From positions 33,716,501 through 33,780,500 of the forward strand of contig CP142452.1 in NCBI GenBank assembly GCA_038049695.1: 64,000 nt of DNA, in the 5' to 3' direction. The notes beneath the pieces were generated by a model, which saw only the letters and a list, made by a program, of their open reading frames with translations, did not search any database and was not told where the DNA came from. Shown here piece by piece: positions 33,215 through 43,642 of this stretch. The DNA comes from Cinnamomum chago. Lineage: Eukaryota; Streptophyta; Magnoliopsida; Laurales; Lauraceae. Each line of letters begins with the position of its first letter. The stretch's first letter is position 1. Both the position numbers and the translations under genes were made by a program.

Positions 33215-33800
33215 AACCCGGCTCTCATGCCAAAATCGGCTATAAATGCCAAAAAAACCCGGCACTCATGCCAAAAATCGGCTATAAATGCCACAAAACC
33301 TAGCTTTCACGGCAACAAAACAAAACCTGGTTTTCAAAAAAATCGGCGCTCATGCCAAAAATCGGCTATAAACGCCACAAAAAAATGGCTATAAACGCCA
33401 CAAAATCGACTATCAATGCTATAAACTCGACTTCCATGCCAAAAACAAATTTCGGCTTCCATGCCAAAAACAAATCCCGGCTATCAATGCCACGAACAAA
33501 AATTTTGGCTCCCATGCCACAAACAAATTCGGCTCTCATGCTATTTCAAAAATTGGCTTTCATGCCATCTCAAAAAAAAATTTGGCTCCCATACCACAAA
33601 CAAAACCGGCTTCCATGCCATCCCAAATTTCGGCTTTTACGCCACAAAATTCCGGCTTCCATGCTGACCCAAATTTCGGCTTTCATGCCATCTCAAAATT
33701 TCGGCTTCCATGCCATCTCAAAATTCGGCTTCCATGCCATCTCAAAATTCAACCTTCATGCCATCTCAAAATTCGGCTTTCACGCCAAAACAACCATTTG
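33215..33800 (+). repeat. Tandem array, about 25 units (CGGCTTYCATGCC core)
   Basis: About 25 units with a conserved 13-bp core CGGCTTCCATGCC (variants CGGCTATAAATGCC, CGGCTCTCATGCC, CGGCTTTTACGCC) and A/T-rich spacers. Unit length is 18-30 bp on the left, settling to 24-25 bp (core plus ATCTCAAAATTT) at the right end, where copies are nearly identical. The core keeps a GGC-N6/7-GCC dyad while the middle varies. Open frames across it (33352-33801 and others) merely reflect the repeat (GFHAISK repeats) and are not called as genes. Confidence 0.92.
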
Positions 33801-34093
33801 ATAAAAGGTTTTTCACAAAATGACAAACTTTTGATCAAATTTCCAAACAAACATTCCCATTTAACTATTGCTTGAATTTATCACAAAAGAATTTGAGTGA
33901 AAGGAGGGAATACAAAAAAGAGAAGTGCTAAAAAAATGTCCACAAGCACTACAAAAGAAAGAGTACCAAAAAATATATGTGTGTATACACGGGTACCAAA
34001 AAAGAAGAAGAAAAAGGGTTGTTACAAGAATTAGGAGCTCAGTCTCACATGGTCTTCAACCAAAGACTCAACTCCTCAAGCAGATTCTTGGCC
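33801..34093. other. Spacer between array and antisense ORF
   Basis: AT-rich, with a (GT)/(TA)-rich patch near 33976 and A-rich runs. It includes the 3' end of the antisense ORF transcript if one exists. Nothing else is recognised. Confidence 0.4.
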
Positions 34094-34750
34094 TTAGCCT
34101 CTAATGCTTCTAGGCCACGCTTCTTCAAGATCTTCCCATAGAATGTGGCAGAACGCCGTGATCCGTCTGCAGCACAGGGAAGCTCTTCCAAGAATCTGCC
34201 ATTGCTTGTACTCTTGAGCATTCCTCCGGAGATTGCTTTCAGCCTCCTCGACTTGGTGAATCAGAGTCCTTTCTCTGGCACGAGCTTCCACAATGGCGGT
34301 CCATTTCGCAGCAGCTTGTTCCTCCAATAGCTCAAGACGTTGCCTGGTCTCAACGACCTCTCTATCAACACGGCGCAGGTCTTCTGTCAGCTCGATGATA
34401 GCCAACTCGATAACGTTCCTCTCCTGAACGAATTGCTTCCGAGTCCGCGAGATCTCGTCCAACTCAAACTTGACCTCGCCAGAAGGCTTCAAAAACATCT
34501 CATTGAAGAAGTTATCACTTAGGAAGCTCTTGGTTTCATTCCACTTGCTCCCTAAAGCTATGACTTCATCAACAAAGGCCTTCGCATCTGCAATGTCCAG
34601 GCCGACCTCTTCCCTATCCGCAAGGAAGTCCTGTACATGCTTGACCATGCCAAAGCCGGCTTCTAAATGGCTAGAAGAAAGAGTTTTGACCCAAGAGCAA
34701 TTGTATGAGAAATATGTATTGATCATTGGTATCCGATGGTGTGCAGTCAT
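34094..34750 (-). CDS. Antisense ORF of the Tat element (coiled-coil, truncated)
   Basis: A 218-codon frame on the strand opposite to gag-pol, between the tandem arrays and the element's right end. It reads FLADREEVGLDIADAKAFVDE, then SGEVKFELDEISRTRKQF, then a long heptad-like coiled coil (ELTEDLRRVDREVVETRQRL, ELLEEQAAAKWTAIVEARAR) and a Trp-rich C-terminus (CHILWEDLEEAWPRSIRG). Tat elements often carry such an antisense ORF, in several cases derived from the plant mobile domain family, whose proteins end in a comparable coiled coil. The mobile domain itself is not visible: the N-terminal part would lie to the right, where the Tekay-like LTR begins. Function unknown. Confidence 0.6.
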   Translation of the reverse strand: MTAHHRIPMINTYFSYNCSWVKTLSSSHLEAGFGMVKHVQDFLADREEVGLDIADAKAFVDEVIALGSKWNETKSFLSDNFFNEMFLKPSGEVKFELDEISRTRKQFVQERNVIELAIIELTEDLRRVDREVVETRQRLELLEEQAAAKWTAIVEARARERTLIHQVEEAESNLRRNAQEYKQWQILGRASLCCRRITAFCHILWEDLEEAWPRSIRG

Positions 34751-34869
34751 CCAAATATATATATATATATATCAATATGCAATTGTTCAGAAAAAGGTCT
34801 TATCACAGAGGTGCCCTAGCTGTGTCAGACGTTACAGTTACGTGGTGCCTGAAACGAGTTCTAAATAGC

Positions 34870-37307
34870 TGATCAACACTTATATGTGCAATGCATAACC
34901 GCAAGACTACGGTATCGTCAAGTAGTAAAGGACTAAAGAGTCCAAATTATCAATCGCAAAGAGAGAGGATGGAACAAGCGATAAATCCAATTAAAGTAGA
35001 ATGGAACTAAGATATAGCTAATTTAAACAATTGAAGTGAATAATTAAAACTAATAAACTATGCAATCTAAACAACTAATTAACAATCTAAAATATGAAAT
35101 TAATAGGATCCAAACTAATCTAACAAGCTATACTAAACTAGTGGATGAACGGTGGTGGAAATAGAAAATTTAAGGTGAAGATGTGATATAAAATGTGTAG
35201 GATTTTAAAACAAGTGATGTGAAATATGTATTGATCGACACTTAGATGTGTAACGCTTAACCGCAAGACTACGGTGTCGTCAAGTAGTAAAGGATAAAAA
35301 AAGTCCGGATTATCGTTCCTACGAGGAGAGGATGGAAGAAGCAATGAACCCAATTTAAGTGAGAGTTGAAATAAGATATAACTAATATAGAAATTGAAGT
35401 GGGCAATTTAAAACTACTAAACTATGAGTGAAAAATGGAATTAAACGAATTTGAATGTGAAACAAAACTAAAATAACAACTAAACTACGCTAACTAACAT
35501 TCTAAAGAATGAAATTAATGAGATCTAACAAATTACACTAAACTAGTGGATGAGTGGTGGTGGAAATGGAGGATATGATATGAAGATGTGGTGTGAAATG
35601 TGTAGGGTTTTAAAACAAGTTGTGTAAAAGGTGGATCTAACAATCTAAAAGTAAAAATAATAAATAAAACAAGGATTTAAATTAACAACAATAAAAAGAA
35701 GAGATTAGGCAATCCAAAATTCACTAAGTAAGTAATTAATTCAAACAATGCACGTTTTTATTCAATTCCCAAATCTACAATCCAATTAGCAATCTCTTGC
35801 CTAATTAGATTGGATGATATAACAATGAAGATCAAAGTAAAGAAAACAAAAGGCCAAGATCCTAAATCATCATTTAGTCACCCTAACAATAAATCATCAA
35901 AATCAAGCTACAAAAGATCAAAGATAAGAGCTCTAGAGCATGCTATGTGAGAGAACTTAATCCAACTACAAAGCATCAATTGAGATTATCCAAGCATCGA
36001 GTGTAGAGATAGAGCATGAAAAATGAGAGAGATTAGCACAATTAGATCTAAGATCTATTAATCAATGAAGGCAAAAGTAAGGAATTTGAACTAAAACATG
36101 CATATAATTGAACTAATCACATTACTTAGCTTCAAAAGGAGAGCCTAATCCAAGAGCCTTAGCCACTAAAAATAAAAAAAGAGCTCCAAATCTTCATTAA
36201 TGACGTTCAATTACACACACTCTCTCTCTCTAAATTAGTTACAAAGAAGCTCCTAATTACAATCTAAAAGTAAAAATAAAATTGCAAAAAGACTAACTTA
36301 TCAAAGGATCTCCTCTCACTCTACAAACACATTTTAATTTATAGGAACATTGAAGACATTTGATTGGCTCATTTCATTTCACAAGGATTGCTTCCATTTG
36401 ATTAGTTGCAACTTGAAGGCTTTTGATTGGCTTATTTGCTTTCACATGGATTGCTTGAATTTGATTTGGAGGCTTTTCATTGGTTTGGTTTATGTGTGTC
36501 ATGGCAAGCTTTCATTGGCTCATATCCTTTCACATGGAGCGGTGAGTTGGATGGAAAAAAAATAATATGCAATTGTTAGGATATGAACCTATAACCTATT
36601 CCATACCAACCCAAGTTCCAACCAATCCTTTGTGTTAGAAAAAGACTTCTTTTATCCATAAAGTCTTCTCCTCTTATTTTGGAATTCTTCAACACTTCCT
36701 AAGATTTCTTCGTGTAATTTCTTTATTGAAATCTCTTCTTGATGGCTTGGGACACTAGCCGGAATGTTGGGATAGTCGTGGGGTCCACCTACACAAGAGA
36801 AATTACATAAAAATGCACTACAAATAATTGGATTTATACATGATAATCCGATAATCCGTTAATGTGATAGAATGATAAAATCTCTGTGTAAGGCAAATGA
36901 TATGCATATGAGATGCCGATAAAGTTCGGACTAATGAGGGGTAAAATATGCAATATTTAACCCTCATCATGTATCTAACAATCTAGAAGTAAAAATAACA
37001 AATCAAATAAAGATTTAAACTAACAATAATTAAAATAAGAGATTAGGCATTCCAAAATCCACTAAGTATGAAATTAATTCAAAACAGACATGTTCTAATT
37101 CAACTCCTAAATCTACAATCCAATTAGCAATCTCTTGCCTAATTGGATTGGATGATATATCAATGAATATCAAAATAAAGAAAATAAAAGGCCAAGATCC
37201 TAGATCATCATTTAGCTACCGTAACAATAAATCATCAAAATCAAGTTACAAGAGATAAAAGATAAGGGCTATAGAGCATGCTATGTGAGAGAACTTAATC
37301 CTTATCA
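34870..37307 (-). repeat. Athila 3' LTR, composite
   Basis: Three parts: the 362-bp LTR end 34870-35231, a complete LTR 35232-36969 inserted at TGTAT, and 36970-37307, the resumed outer LTR. The outer LTR breaks off early (after GAGAGAACTTAATCC) compared with the right-hand copy, so about 1.1 kb of its U3 side is missing before the purine tract. Confidence 0.8.
35232..36969 (-). mobile_element. Complete Athila-family LTR nested in the 3' LTR
   Basis: Starts TGATCGACACTTAG and ends AACCCTCATCA (1738 bp), with a perfect TGTAT duplication at 35227-35231 and 36970-36974. Removing it and one TGTAT rejoins the outer LTR at a point that matches the uninterrupted LTR sequence. It lacks about 80 bp of a roughly 65-80 bp sub-repeat (TTTGATTGGCTCATTT-type) present in its counterpart at 53002-54820. 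A minus-strand TATA candidate (CTATAAATTA) is at 36335-36344. Confidence 0.85.
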
Positions 37308-37319
37308 CACCCCCAAACC
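37308..37319 (-). other. Athila polypurine tract
   Basis: On the minus strand GGTTTGGGGGTG directly precedes the 3' LTR, the site for plus-strand priming. The similar AGGTTTGGGGGTGAGG near 46796 belongs to the region after integrase. Confidence 0.75.
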
Positions 37320-38101
37320 TACAATTTGCTAGTCCCGAGCAAAACTATGAAGAAAAACTAAACTATATGCAAGAACCCACGGTAAAGATCCTAACTCACT
37401 TTCACAGGAAACGCGGCTGCACTTAGCTCATGCAACAAGCCGTTAAACCCCTAGGTCTCCCCTAGTGGACGAGTTTTTTCTCGTGAGGGTTTTCAGCTAA
37501 TAAATCCCACAAAATTCTTTTTGTTTTGAAAAGAAAATATTTTTGGTGTCCAACAATCTTTAGCAAGAATACTAGCCAACTCTTGAAGATATGACAGCCA
37601 ATACCTAAGTCCAACTGTGTATGTATGTGTATTTGGCCAATAATCATGAAATCTTCAAGTCGAATCTCACCCAACCTTAATCCCATTCGGAATACATTTC
37701 GCCATGACTACAGCCTTGCAGGTCATACTCTCAACAATGGAAGCACACAAATTTTACTGACTAACTCTCAGTATGTGAGTATGAACAAGGCTAAAAACTC
37801 ACATAATTGATGAAGAATGGAGTTTATGTATAGAAGGATTGATCTCATAGAATAAGATATAACCAATAAAAGGTGAAAATGCTCACTCAACTTCTCACTC
37901 ATTCAACACCTAACCTTTCTTAGGATCCAATAGATCTTTCATAGGTTGTAATGGGGTTAGGGTTTAATAGGTAGGATAACGGTTAAATGTAAGGGTCTTC
38001 AAGTCTTCATTGGAAGGTCTTCGACTGTCTTTACTTCTTCCTTCTGCTTTGTGTTCTTTAGTTCACCCTATCTCTTTTTGGTGCTTGATTTTCTTTGGTT
38101 T
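37320..38101 (-). other. Athila 3' non-coding region, part next to the PPT
   Basis: No protein-like frame on either strand. It joins the stretch 45957-46980 once the Sirevirus derivative and one CCCAT copy are removed. It is ordinary A/T-rich sequence of an Athila 3' region. Confidence 0.55.
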
Positions 38102-38106
38102 CCCAT

Positions 38107-40005
38107 TGTTAGGGATTTTGTAATTGCAATTTGATGGATGCATTTGCACTTTAGCATCATTTGATATTTCACACATGCATTGATTTAAAATATCTTGAAA
38201 TCTAGTTTTTATACATGCTTTGGTTTTTAGATTTGGAAAAGTTTGTGTTATATGCATGTTTTGGTTCTAAACTTGAATGCATTGGTTTTAGAACCCAAAA
38301 CTCTTTTGAAAACCTATTTCCTTGTGCATTATATTTGGAAAATCATCTTGTGAATTTAGGTTTGAGTTTTGCATACATTCATCACAAAAAGAATCATTTG
38401 TGTATGCAATTTCATTTGAAAAGAGTTTTCAAGAAATCAAGCAAGCCTTTGTTTTAAAAGTTTTGAAACTTTTTAGGATTTTTATGTCATGTTTTAAAAA
38501 CCTTTAGAATCTTTAAAACATGTTTTCCAAGCTTGATTTAGTGGCCAAAAAGTTCCCCCAAGCAAAACTGTGAAAAATGCATTTTTTGGGAATTTTGGTG
38601 CTGCGGGGTTAACCATGGGGTTAACCGGGGGTCAACCCGCAGTGTAGCCGGTTAACCGGCCATAGTGCAGGATGACCCAAAACACAACGGCTATTTTTAT
38701 GACCGTTGTGCTTGGCCGGTCTACCGGCCTGTCATGGCCGGTCAACCGGCCAAACTAGCCGTTGGGCAGTTTTTGGTATTTAAATGAGCTCTTTCCTTTG
38801 TCTTTGGTTGGAGATTTTGAAACCCTCTTTGAGGAGCTTTGAGAGAAGACAAAGGGGATGATCTAAGAGACATCAAAGGGTCATTAAGTAAAGCTTAAGC
38901 TTGGATCAACTAAGTTAAATCTCCAAGTAAGTTTTACTTTTAATTAATCATTTGTTATGTGCTTTATTTGAAACTTTGGAAAATGATTTCAAGCATGATA
39001 ACAATGATGTGTTGAATCCTTTCTTCCCTCCATCTTTGATATTCAAGATTGGATTCATCACTTTGATTTCAACCCAAGTTTTGTTTTAAACTTTCTTAAT
39101 CATGCTTAGCCTAAAATCCTTGATTTCCTTTAATTGCATGATTACTTCACTTGGTTGAAACTTCCCTTGTTGTTTTCATTCATTTAATCTTTAGTCAAAT
39201 TAGTTTTTGAAAACAACATTGCACATGCATCACTTGATTAGGCTTAAACACTTTCATACAACTTGTGATCTTTAGATTTTCAAATCATTCACAAGTGTGT
39301 AATTGTTCAAGTGATTTGCATAGAACTTCAATCATATCTTTTTGTGCCCTAAACTTTCAAAGTGCATTAAGCACAAATTGATTGAGCTTACTTTTAAACT
39401 TGATTGAAGTTTTCACACACACACTTCATAAGCATACATCTTTGCATTTCTTTGAGTGTTTGTGTGAGTTAGTTTTAATTTTCATATCCGCCTATTTAGA
39501 GGCAATTCCATTGAGCTTAAATTGTAATCTCTTAGAGTGTTCTTTTGTTAAGACACTTTCTTTGAGAAAACTATATTTGTAAAGGTTATTGCTAAGCCTA
39601 AGAAAAGCAACTTGTAAGGTTATTGCTTAGCCTTTGAAAAGCATCTTGTAAGGTTATTGCTTAGCCTTTGAAAAGCATCTTGTAAGGTTATTGCTTAGCC
39701 TAGAAAAGCACATTGTAAGGGTTATTGCTTAGCCTAGTAAAAAGCATACTTAGTGGAATCCGGTGGGGTGTTGGAGACACAAGCCGGTAGTGGATGTAGG
39801 CACGTTGGCCGAACCACTATAAATATTGTGTTGTGGTGCATGCTTTTGTGGTGATTGTTTATTTAAGCTTCCGCATTTTTTCTTATAATCACCACTTGTG
39901 ACTAGTTTAGTTTAAGAAATTAAAATTGGTCATAATTAGTCATTAGTTGTAGCTCACCCTATTCACCCCCCCCCCCTCTAGGGTTAGGATCCTCGTGGAC
40001 TTTCA
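38107..40005 (+). repeat. Sirevirus-type 5' LTR
   Basis: TGTTAGGG to GGACTTTCA, 1899 bp. It contains a GGTTAACC-type palindrome cluster (38605-38752), a TATA candidate TATTTAAA at 38777-38784, and five imperfect 34-35 bp repeats (39578-39749, unit TGTAAGGTTATTGCTTAGCC plus AAAAGCATCT). It ends with a C11 run and CTCTAGGGTTAGGATCC before the CA. Confidence 0.95.
38605..38752. repeat. Palindrome cluster in the Sirevirus-type LTR
   Basis: Repeated GGTTAACC/GGTCAACC/GGTCTACC boxes, including the perfect 14-bp palindrome GCCGGTTAACCGGC (38647-38660), GGCCGGTCTACCGGCC (38714-38729) and GGCCGGTCAACCGGCC (38736-38751), plus a pair CACAACGG/CCGTTGTG around 38683-38710. It lies just upstream of the TATA candidate. 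The 3' LTR has the same cluster at 44550-44697. Confidence 0.88.
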
Positions 40006-40007
40006 AT

Positions 40008-40020
40008 TGGTATCAGAGCC
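40008..40020 (+). other. Sirevirus-type PBS (initiator tRNA-Met)
   Basis: TGGTATCAGAGCC two bases after the LTR end, the same PBS type as the copia element at 15812. Confidence 0.95.
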
Positions 40021-40120
40021 AAGTGCTCTATCCCTTAGGATCAAGTGTTTGGAACTCTTGATTAGGTGTAAAAACCTAGAGTTAAAACCCTAGAGTTGTG
40101 ATTACTTGAAAATCATTTAA

Positions 40121-41656
40121 ATGGACTTCACTAGGCTAGACTTTGTAGATTCTTCTAGACCCCTCACTCTTCCTTCTTTTGGAGTTTCAAACTCTCAAAC
40201 TAATGAAAATCAATTTGATCCAAAAGAAGAAGAAAATGAATATAATGAAGAAGACCTTCAACAAGCTTTTGAAGAATTATATGAAATATCCTTAAAGCTT
40301 GAAAAGAAAAACAAAAGTTTAAGGGAAGAATCTAAAAACCTAAACAAAGAGCTAGCATCTTCAAAAGATGAACTTAGAGAGAAAGAAGAAGTAATAAAAT
40401 GTCTAGACTCTAAGTTCATGATCTCTTTAAATAATCTATCTAACACTCAAGATGAACTAAAAGAATTAAAGATAGGTTATGATCATCTTAATAAAGAAAA
40501 TCTAAAACTAAGAGATCAATTACAAAGGCAAGATAAAGACTTTAACAATCTTGAATCTAAATTGACTATCTCTAAGGAAAATTTATCTAATGCTCAAGAT
40601 GAATTAAATGAGATTAAGATAAATTGTGATGAGATTAAAAATGAAAATTTAAACCTAAGAGATACAATTAAAAGACAAGATGAAGACTTTGACATTTTAG
40701 AAGCCAAGTTGATCAAAAGTAAGTTAAAAACAAAAGAACTTGGATCTAAAGTTGTTAATGAAGTAAAACTTGCCAATGAAGAGCTAATCAAATATAAGGA
40801 AATTGAAAATGAACTTTCTAAAGTTAAAAATGAAAATTCAATCCTTATAACCAAAGTCACTCAACTTGAAAACAATAAACAAAAGTATGAGTGCAAGTTT
40901 ACCCAAAGTGAAGATAAACTTGAAAAATTATTTAAATTGGGTAAACATCATGGAGATAGGACGGGTATTGGTTTTAATAAGTATACTTCACATGACCCTA
41001 AATTCACCACCACCTTTGTGAAAGGTGAGTCCTCTTTCTCTAGCACTCACACTTCTTTGCCCATGTCCAAATGTAATTATTGTGGCATTAAAGGGCATTT
41101 TACATTTGAGTGCAAAATAAGAAAAAGAAGCCATGTGTCTAAACCCAACTTTGAACTCAAAAATGGAGAATCTAAATCTATGAAGGGTAAGACACTAAAA
41201 ATCAAGGAAGACTCCAAAAAGGCTAAAGAAGTTAAATCATTTAAAATGGAGTCTCCTAAGATAGATTCTAAAAAGTTTAAACAAGTTAAACCAAGCTTGA
41301 AAGAATCTAAGAACAAAAAGCTTCTCAACTTATCTCCCTTATATGAACCCATGAAAGAACTTTTGAAGAAAGTTGCTAAGTTAAATCTAAAATTCAAAAG
41401 TCAAGTAAAGGGAGAAAGTAAGAAGAAAAGAAAAGTGAAACAATCCCCAAAGAAACAAACTCACCAACATCAAAAGACTAATCACCATTCTAAGCCAAAT
41501 TTAGTAAAATCTAAATATCATGGTGATAAGTTCAAATTGAAAATTTATCAAGTTAAATCTCCTTTAGTTGGTGAGAATTCCAAGATAGATCTCAAAGTTC
41601 AACCCTCCCAAGACCTTAGGTGGATTCCTAAAGTTATTTACCTAGACAAACCTTAG
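40121..41656 (+). CDS. Intact Sirevirus-type Gag, 511 aa, no pol
   Basis: Gag packages the RNA and forms the particle. The frame starts at the first ATG after the PBS (MDFTRLDFVDSSRPLTLPSF) and is open to TAG at 41654-41656. Residues about 25-270 are an unusually long, charged coiled coil (repeated blocks of the type NLSNTQDELKELKIGYD and NLSNAQDELNEIKINCDE). A CCHC zinc knuckle, CNYCGIKGHFTFEC, is at residues about 318-331. A very Lys/Ser-rich tail follows and ends RWIPKVIYLDKP, at the point where the protease would begin. The usual N-terminal copia gag fold is short or absent. With no enzymes it would depend on an autonomous partner. No stop or frameshift is seen. Confidence 0.88.
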   Translation: MDFTRLDFVDSSRPLTLPSFGVSNSQTNENQFDPKEEENEYNEEDLQQAFEELYEISLKLEKKNKSLREESKNLNKELASSKDELREKEEVIKCLDSKFMISLNNLSNTQDELKELKIGYDHLNKENLKLRDQLQRQDKDFNNLESKLTISKENLSNAQDELNEIKINCDEIKNENLNLRDTIKRQDEDFDILEAKLIKSKLKTKELGSKVVNEVKLANEELIKYKEIENELSKVKNENSILITKVTQLENNKQKYECKFTQSEDKLEKLFKLGKHHGDRTGIGFNKYTSHDPKFTTTFVKGESSFSSTHTSLPMSKCNYCGIKGHFTFECKIRKRSHVSKPNFELKNGESKSMKGKTLKIKEDSKKAKEVKSFKMESPKIDSKKFKQVKPSLKESKNKKLLNLSPLYEPMKELLKKVAKLNLKFKSQVKGESKKKRKVKQSPKKQTHQHQKTNHHSKPNLVKSKYHGDKFKLKIYQVKSPLVGENSKIDLKVQPSQDLRWIPKVIYLDKP

Positions 41657-43640
41657 GGTCTTGAACCTCATTGACCAACCTATTCTTTTTAAGGTAAATC
41701 ACTTTGTTGGTCATGATTGCTTTGCATTTTTGTTCTTTCTTAGTTACATTTCATAAAATGCATTGTTTCTTTATGATCAATTGATTTTGTTTTCATACAC
41801 CATTCTAAGTTACACCTCATGGTTTTCAAAATCTTTTGATTATAATTTCATCATGTTTGATTTGCTTTTTGCACTCATATGCCTTGCATTGCATTTCTTT
41901 ACATGATTAATTGATTGTGATGTTAAAAGCTTTCATAGCTAATTTGTCATGATCAATTGTTGTTAGATCATTTGATGGATGTCTTATTTAGATCCTTTTT
42001 GTAAATCAAATGATTTGAATCAATTCAAGTTTTTCCATGGATTTATAAGTTATACTTTTATATGGAAAATCATTGTTTTGAAAAATCAACTTGTATGTGT
42101 TTTAATGAAGTTATATCTTTTCAAATACAATGTTGATAATTGATCTTCAAAATCATTCTTTTATGCTCATTGTTGGATTTTGTTTTTCAAAATGATTTGA
42201 AGATTGTTTGAATGGAAATGTTTTTTAAATCTCATTAGTTATATTCATCTAAGCATGTTCCATGTTCTCATTTCTTTTTTCTTTTGGTTTTATTATCTTA
42301 GAAATGGAAATGAATGTTGTTTGCATCTATGCTCACTTAGTTATTCTTTTTATATGCAAATGACAATTGGTTCCATGTATGGTTGTGACCTTAGTTACAT
42401 TTGTAGAAACCATACTAGAACCCAAATCCATCCTCTATGCCTTATAGTCATATCTTTATGGATGGTTATGATGTTGATTCATGTAGATTCTCTTGGTGTC
42501 ATCCTTATACATGTTTCAACTTCATAAGTAGTGATCTTAATCATATGAAACTCTTTGAAACCCATTCCTTGCATTTATGATGGTTGATGGATATCTTAGT
42601 AGTTGAATTCATATGATTTTGACACTTTGGAAATTGCATGCATTTCATAGTCAAATCCTTTTGCATTGCAATTTGCCTTGTTCATCACCATGCTCAATAG
42701 TCATATCCTTAAAAGTGATGAATATGCATTTATGATGCTTGATGGGATTTTGTGTTTGTCACATCCTTGCTCTTTAACATGTTGTCAAATTCAATTGGTT
42801 TCAATTTGTATATTTTTGATTGATTTGATTTCTTGTGATTGTGATAAACCTTGTGTGCATAGGACTAAACTTGATAGTAATATGATTGTTCCATGTCACA
42901 CACCATTAGCATCATAATGTTCATGTTGCCACCTCTTTTGTTCTAAAAGGTATATCTCATGACCACCATGTTTATGTGTTCATAATAATGGTTGGTTATT
43001 AGTTGAGGTTGGCTTCATGCTTGAATTTCATTTCACTCATTCTTGCACATAATAGTCATATTTATTGTTTGAATGAAATGATTTCAAATCTTACATAGCA
43101 TATGATTTTCATTAGTAATATTGATTGATGCTATGTTTGAGTAAACCCCTTATCATGGATAACTCTAATTTGGATTTTTCCTAATAAGTAACATTCTTGA
43201 ATCCATTTTAGAGTGATTGTGTTAATAGTCATATCCTTTAATCTCAATTGATATGTTTGTTTCAATTGATATCCATGATTGCTACTCTCTTTAGACCTTG
43301 CTCTCTTTTGGTAATTTGATCATATGAGACTTATAGTTATATGAATCTAATCATTTCCTTGAAGTTGACCCTCACTTGGATAAACCATCTACTTCTTGAA
43401 ATCTAATAGTTATATCTTGTCAAAAGCTTGACAAAAGAAGAGAATGGATTGAGGGGGAGTGTAAACCTTCATAGGAAGTATTAGTTTGATCAAATTCACC
43501 CTTGGATTGCCTTTGAGCCCTTAGAGTTAACTTACATACATGATAGCCTGTTATGAATTTCATTTTCGATTTCATTTGTTAACAGGTGCTACTAAAGGTA
43601 TTCTTCTTGTCTCATGTGTGTAGGTACCTTTGCAATTTAA
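41657..43640 (+). other. Non-coding replacement of pol in the gag-only element
   Basis: About 2 kb where pol would be. Composition is T-rich, with no trace of protease, integrase, RT or RNase H motifs on either strand. Short phrases recur: ATAGTCATATCCTT-like strings near 42443, 42647, 42697, 43052 and 43225, and TTAGTTACAT-like strings near 41746, 41809 and 42392. The origin is unknown to me. Confidence 0.7.
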
Positions 43641-43642
43641 TG

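Larger units (their letters stand above)
9372..34750 (+). mobile_element. Tat-lineage Ty3/gypsy retrotransposon, interrupted by copia
   Basis: Once the copia element (12270-24883 and one GAGTC copy) is removed, the parts are collinear on the + strand: a long LTR-like region, a leader with repeats, gag (about 26835-28133), a linker (28.2-29.8 kb), protease (about 29.87-30.26 kb), RNase H followed by a second RNase H (30264-30993), integrase (31011-32407), two tandem arrays (32.77-33.8 kb) and an antisense ORF (34094-34750). The extra archaeal-type RNase H after the normal one marks the Tat lineage. The RT core is deleted. The 3' LTR is not in the window. The right end appears cut by the Tekay-like LTR between about 34.75 and 34.87 kb. 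Confidence 0.8.

Noticed and set aside
33215-33800. CRISPR-like array
   Set aside because: Short regularly spaced repeats in a plant nuclear retrotransposon, with variable and A-rich spacers that are themselves repetitive, and no cas genes. It is a tandem repeat.
33352-33801. 149-codon frame with GFHAISK repeats
   Set aside because: The frame is open only because the repeat unit lacks stops. Other frames are open too.
38140-38520. Short conserved frames repeated at 38215, 38322 and 44160, 44267
   Set aside because: They are duplicated only because the two LTRs are nearly identical. No codon bias or motif supports a protein.
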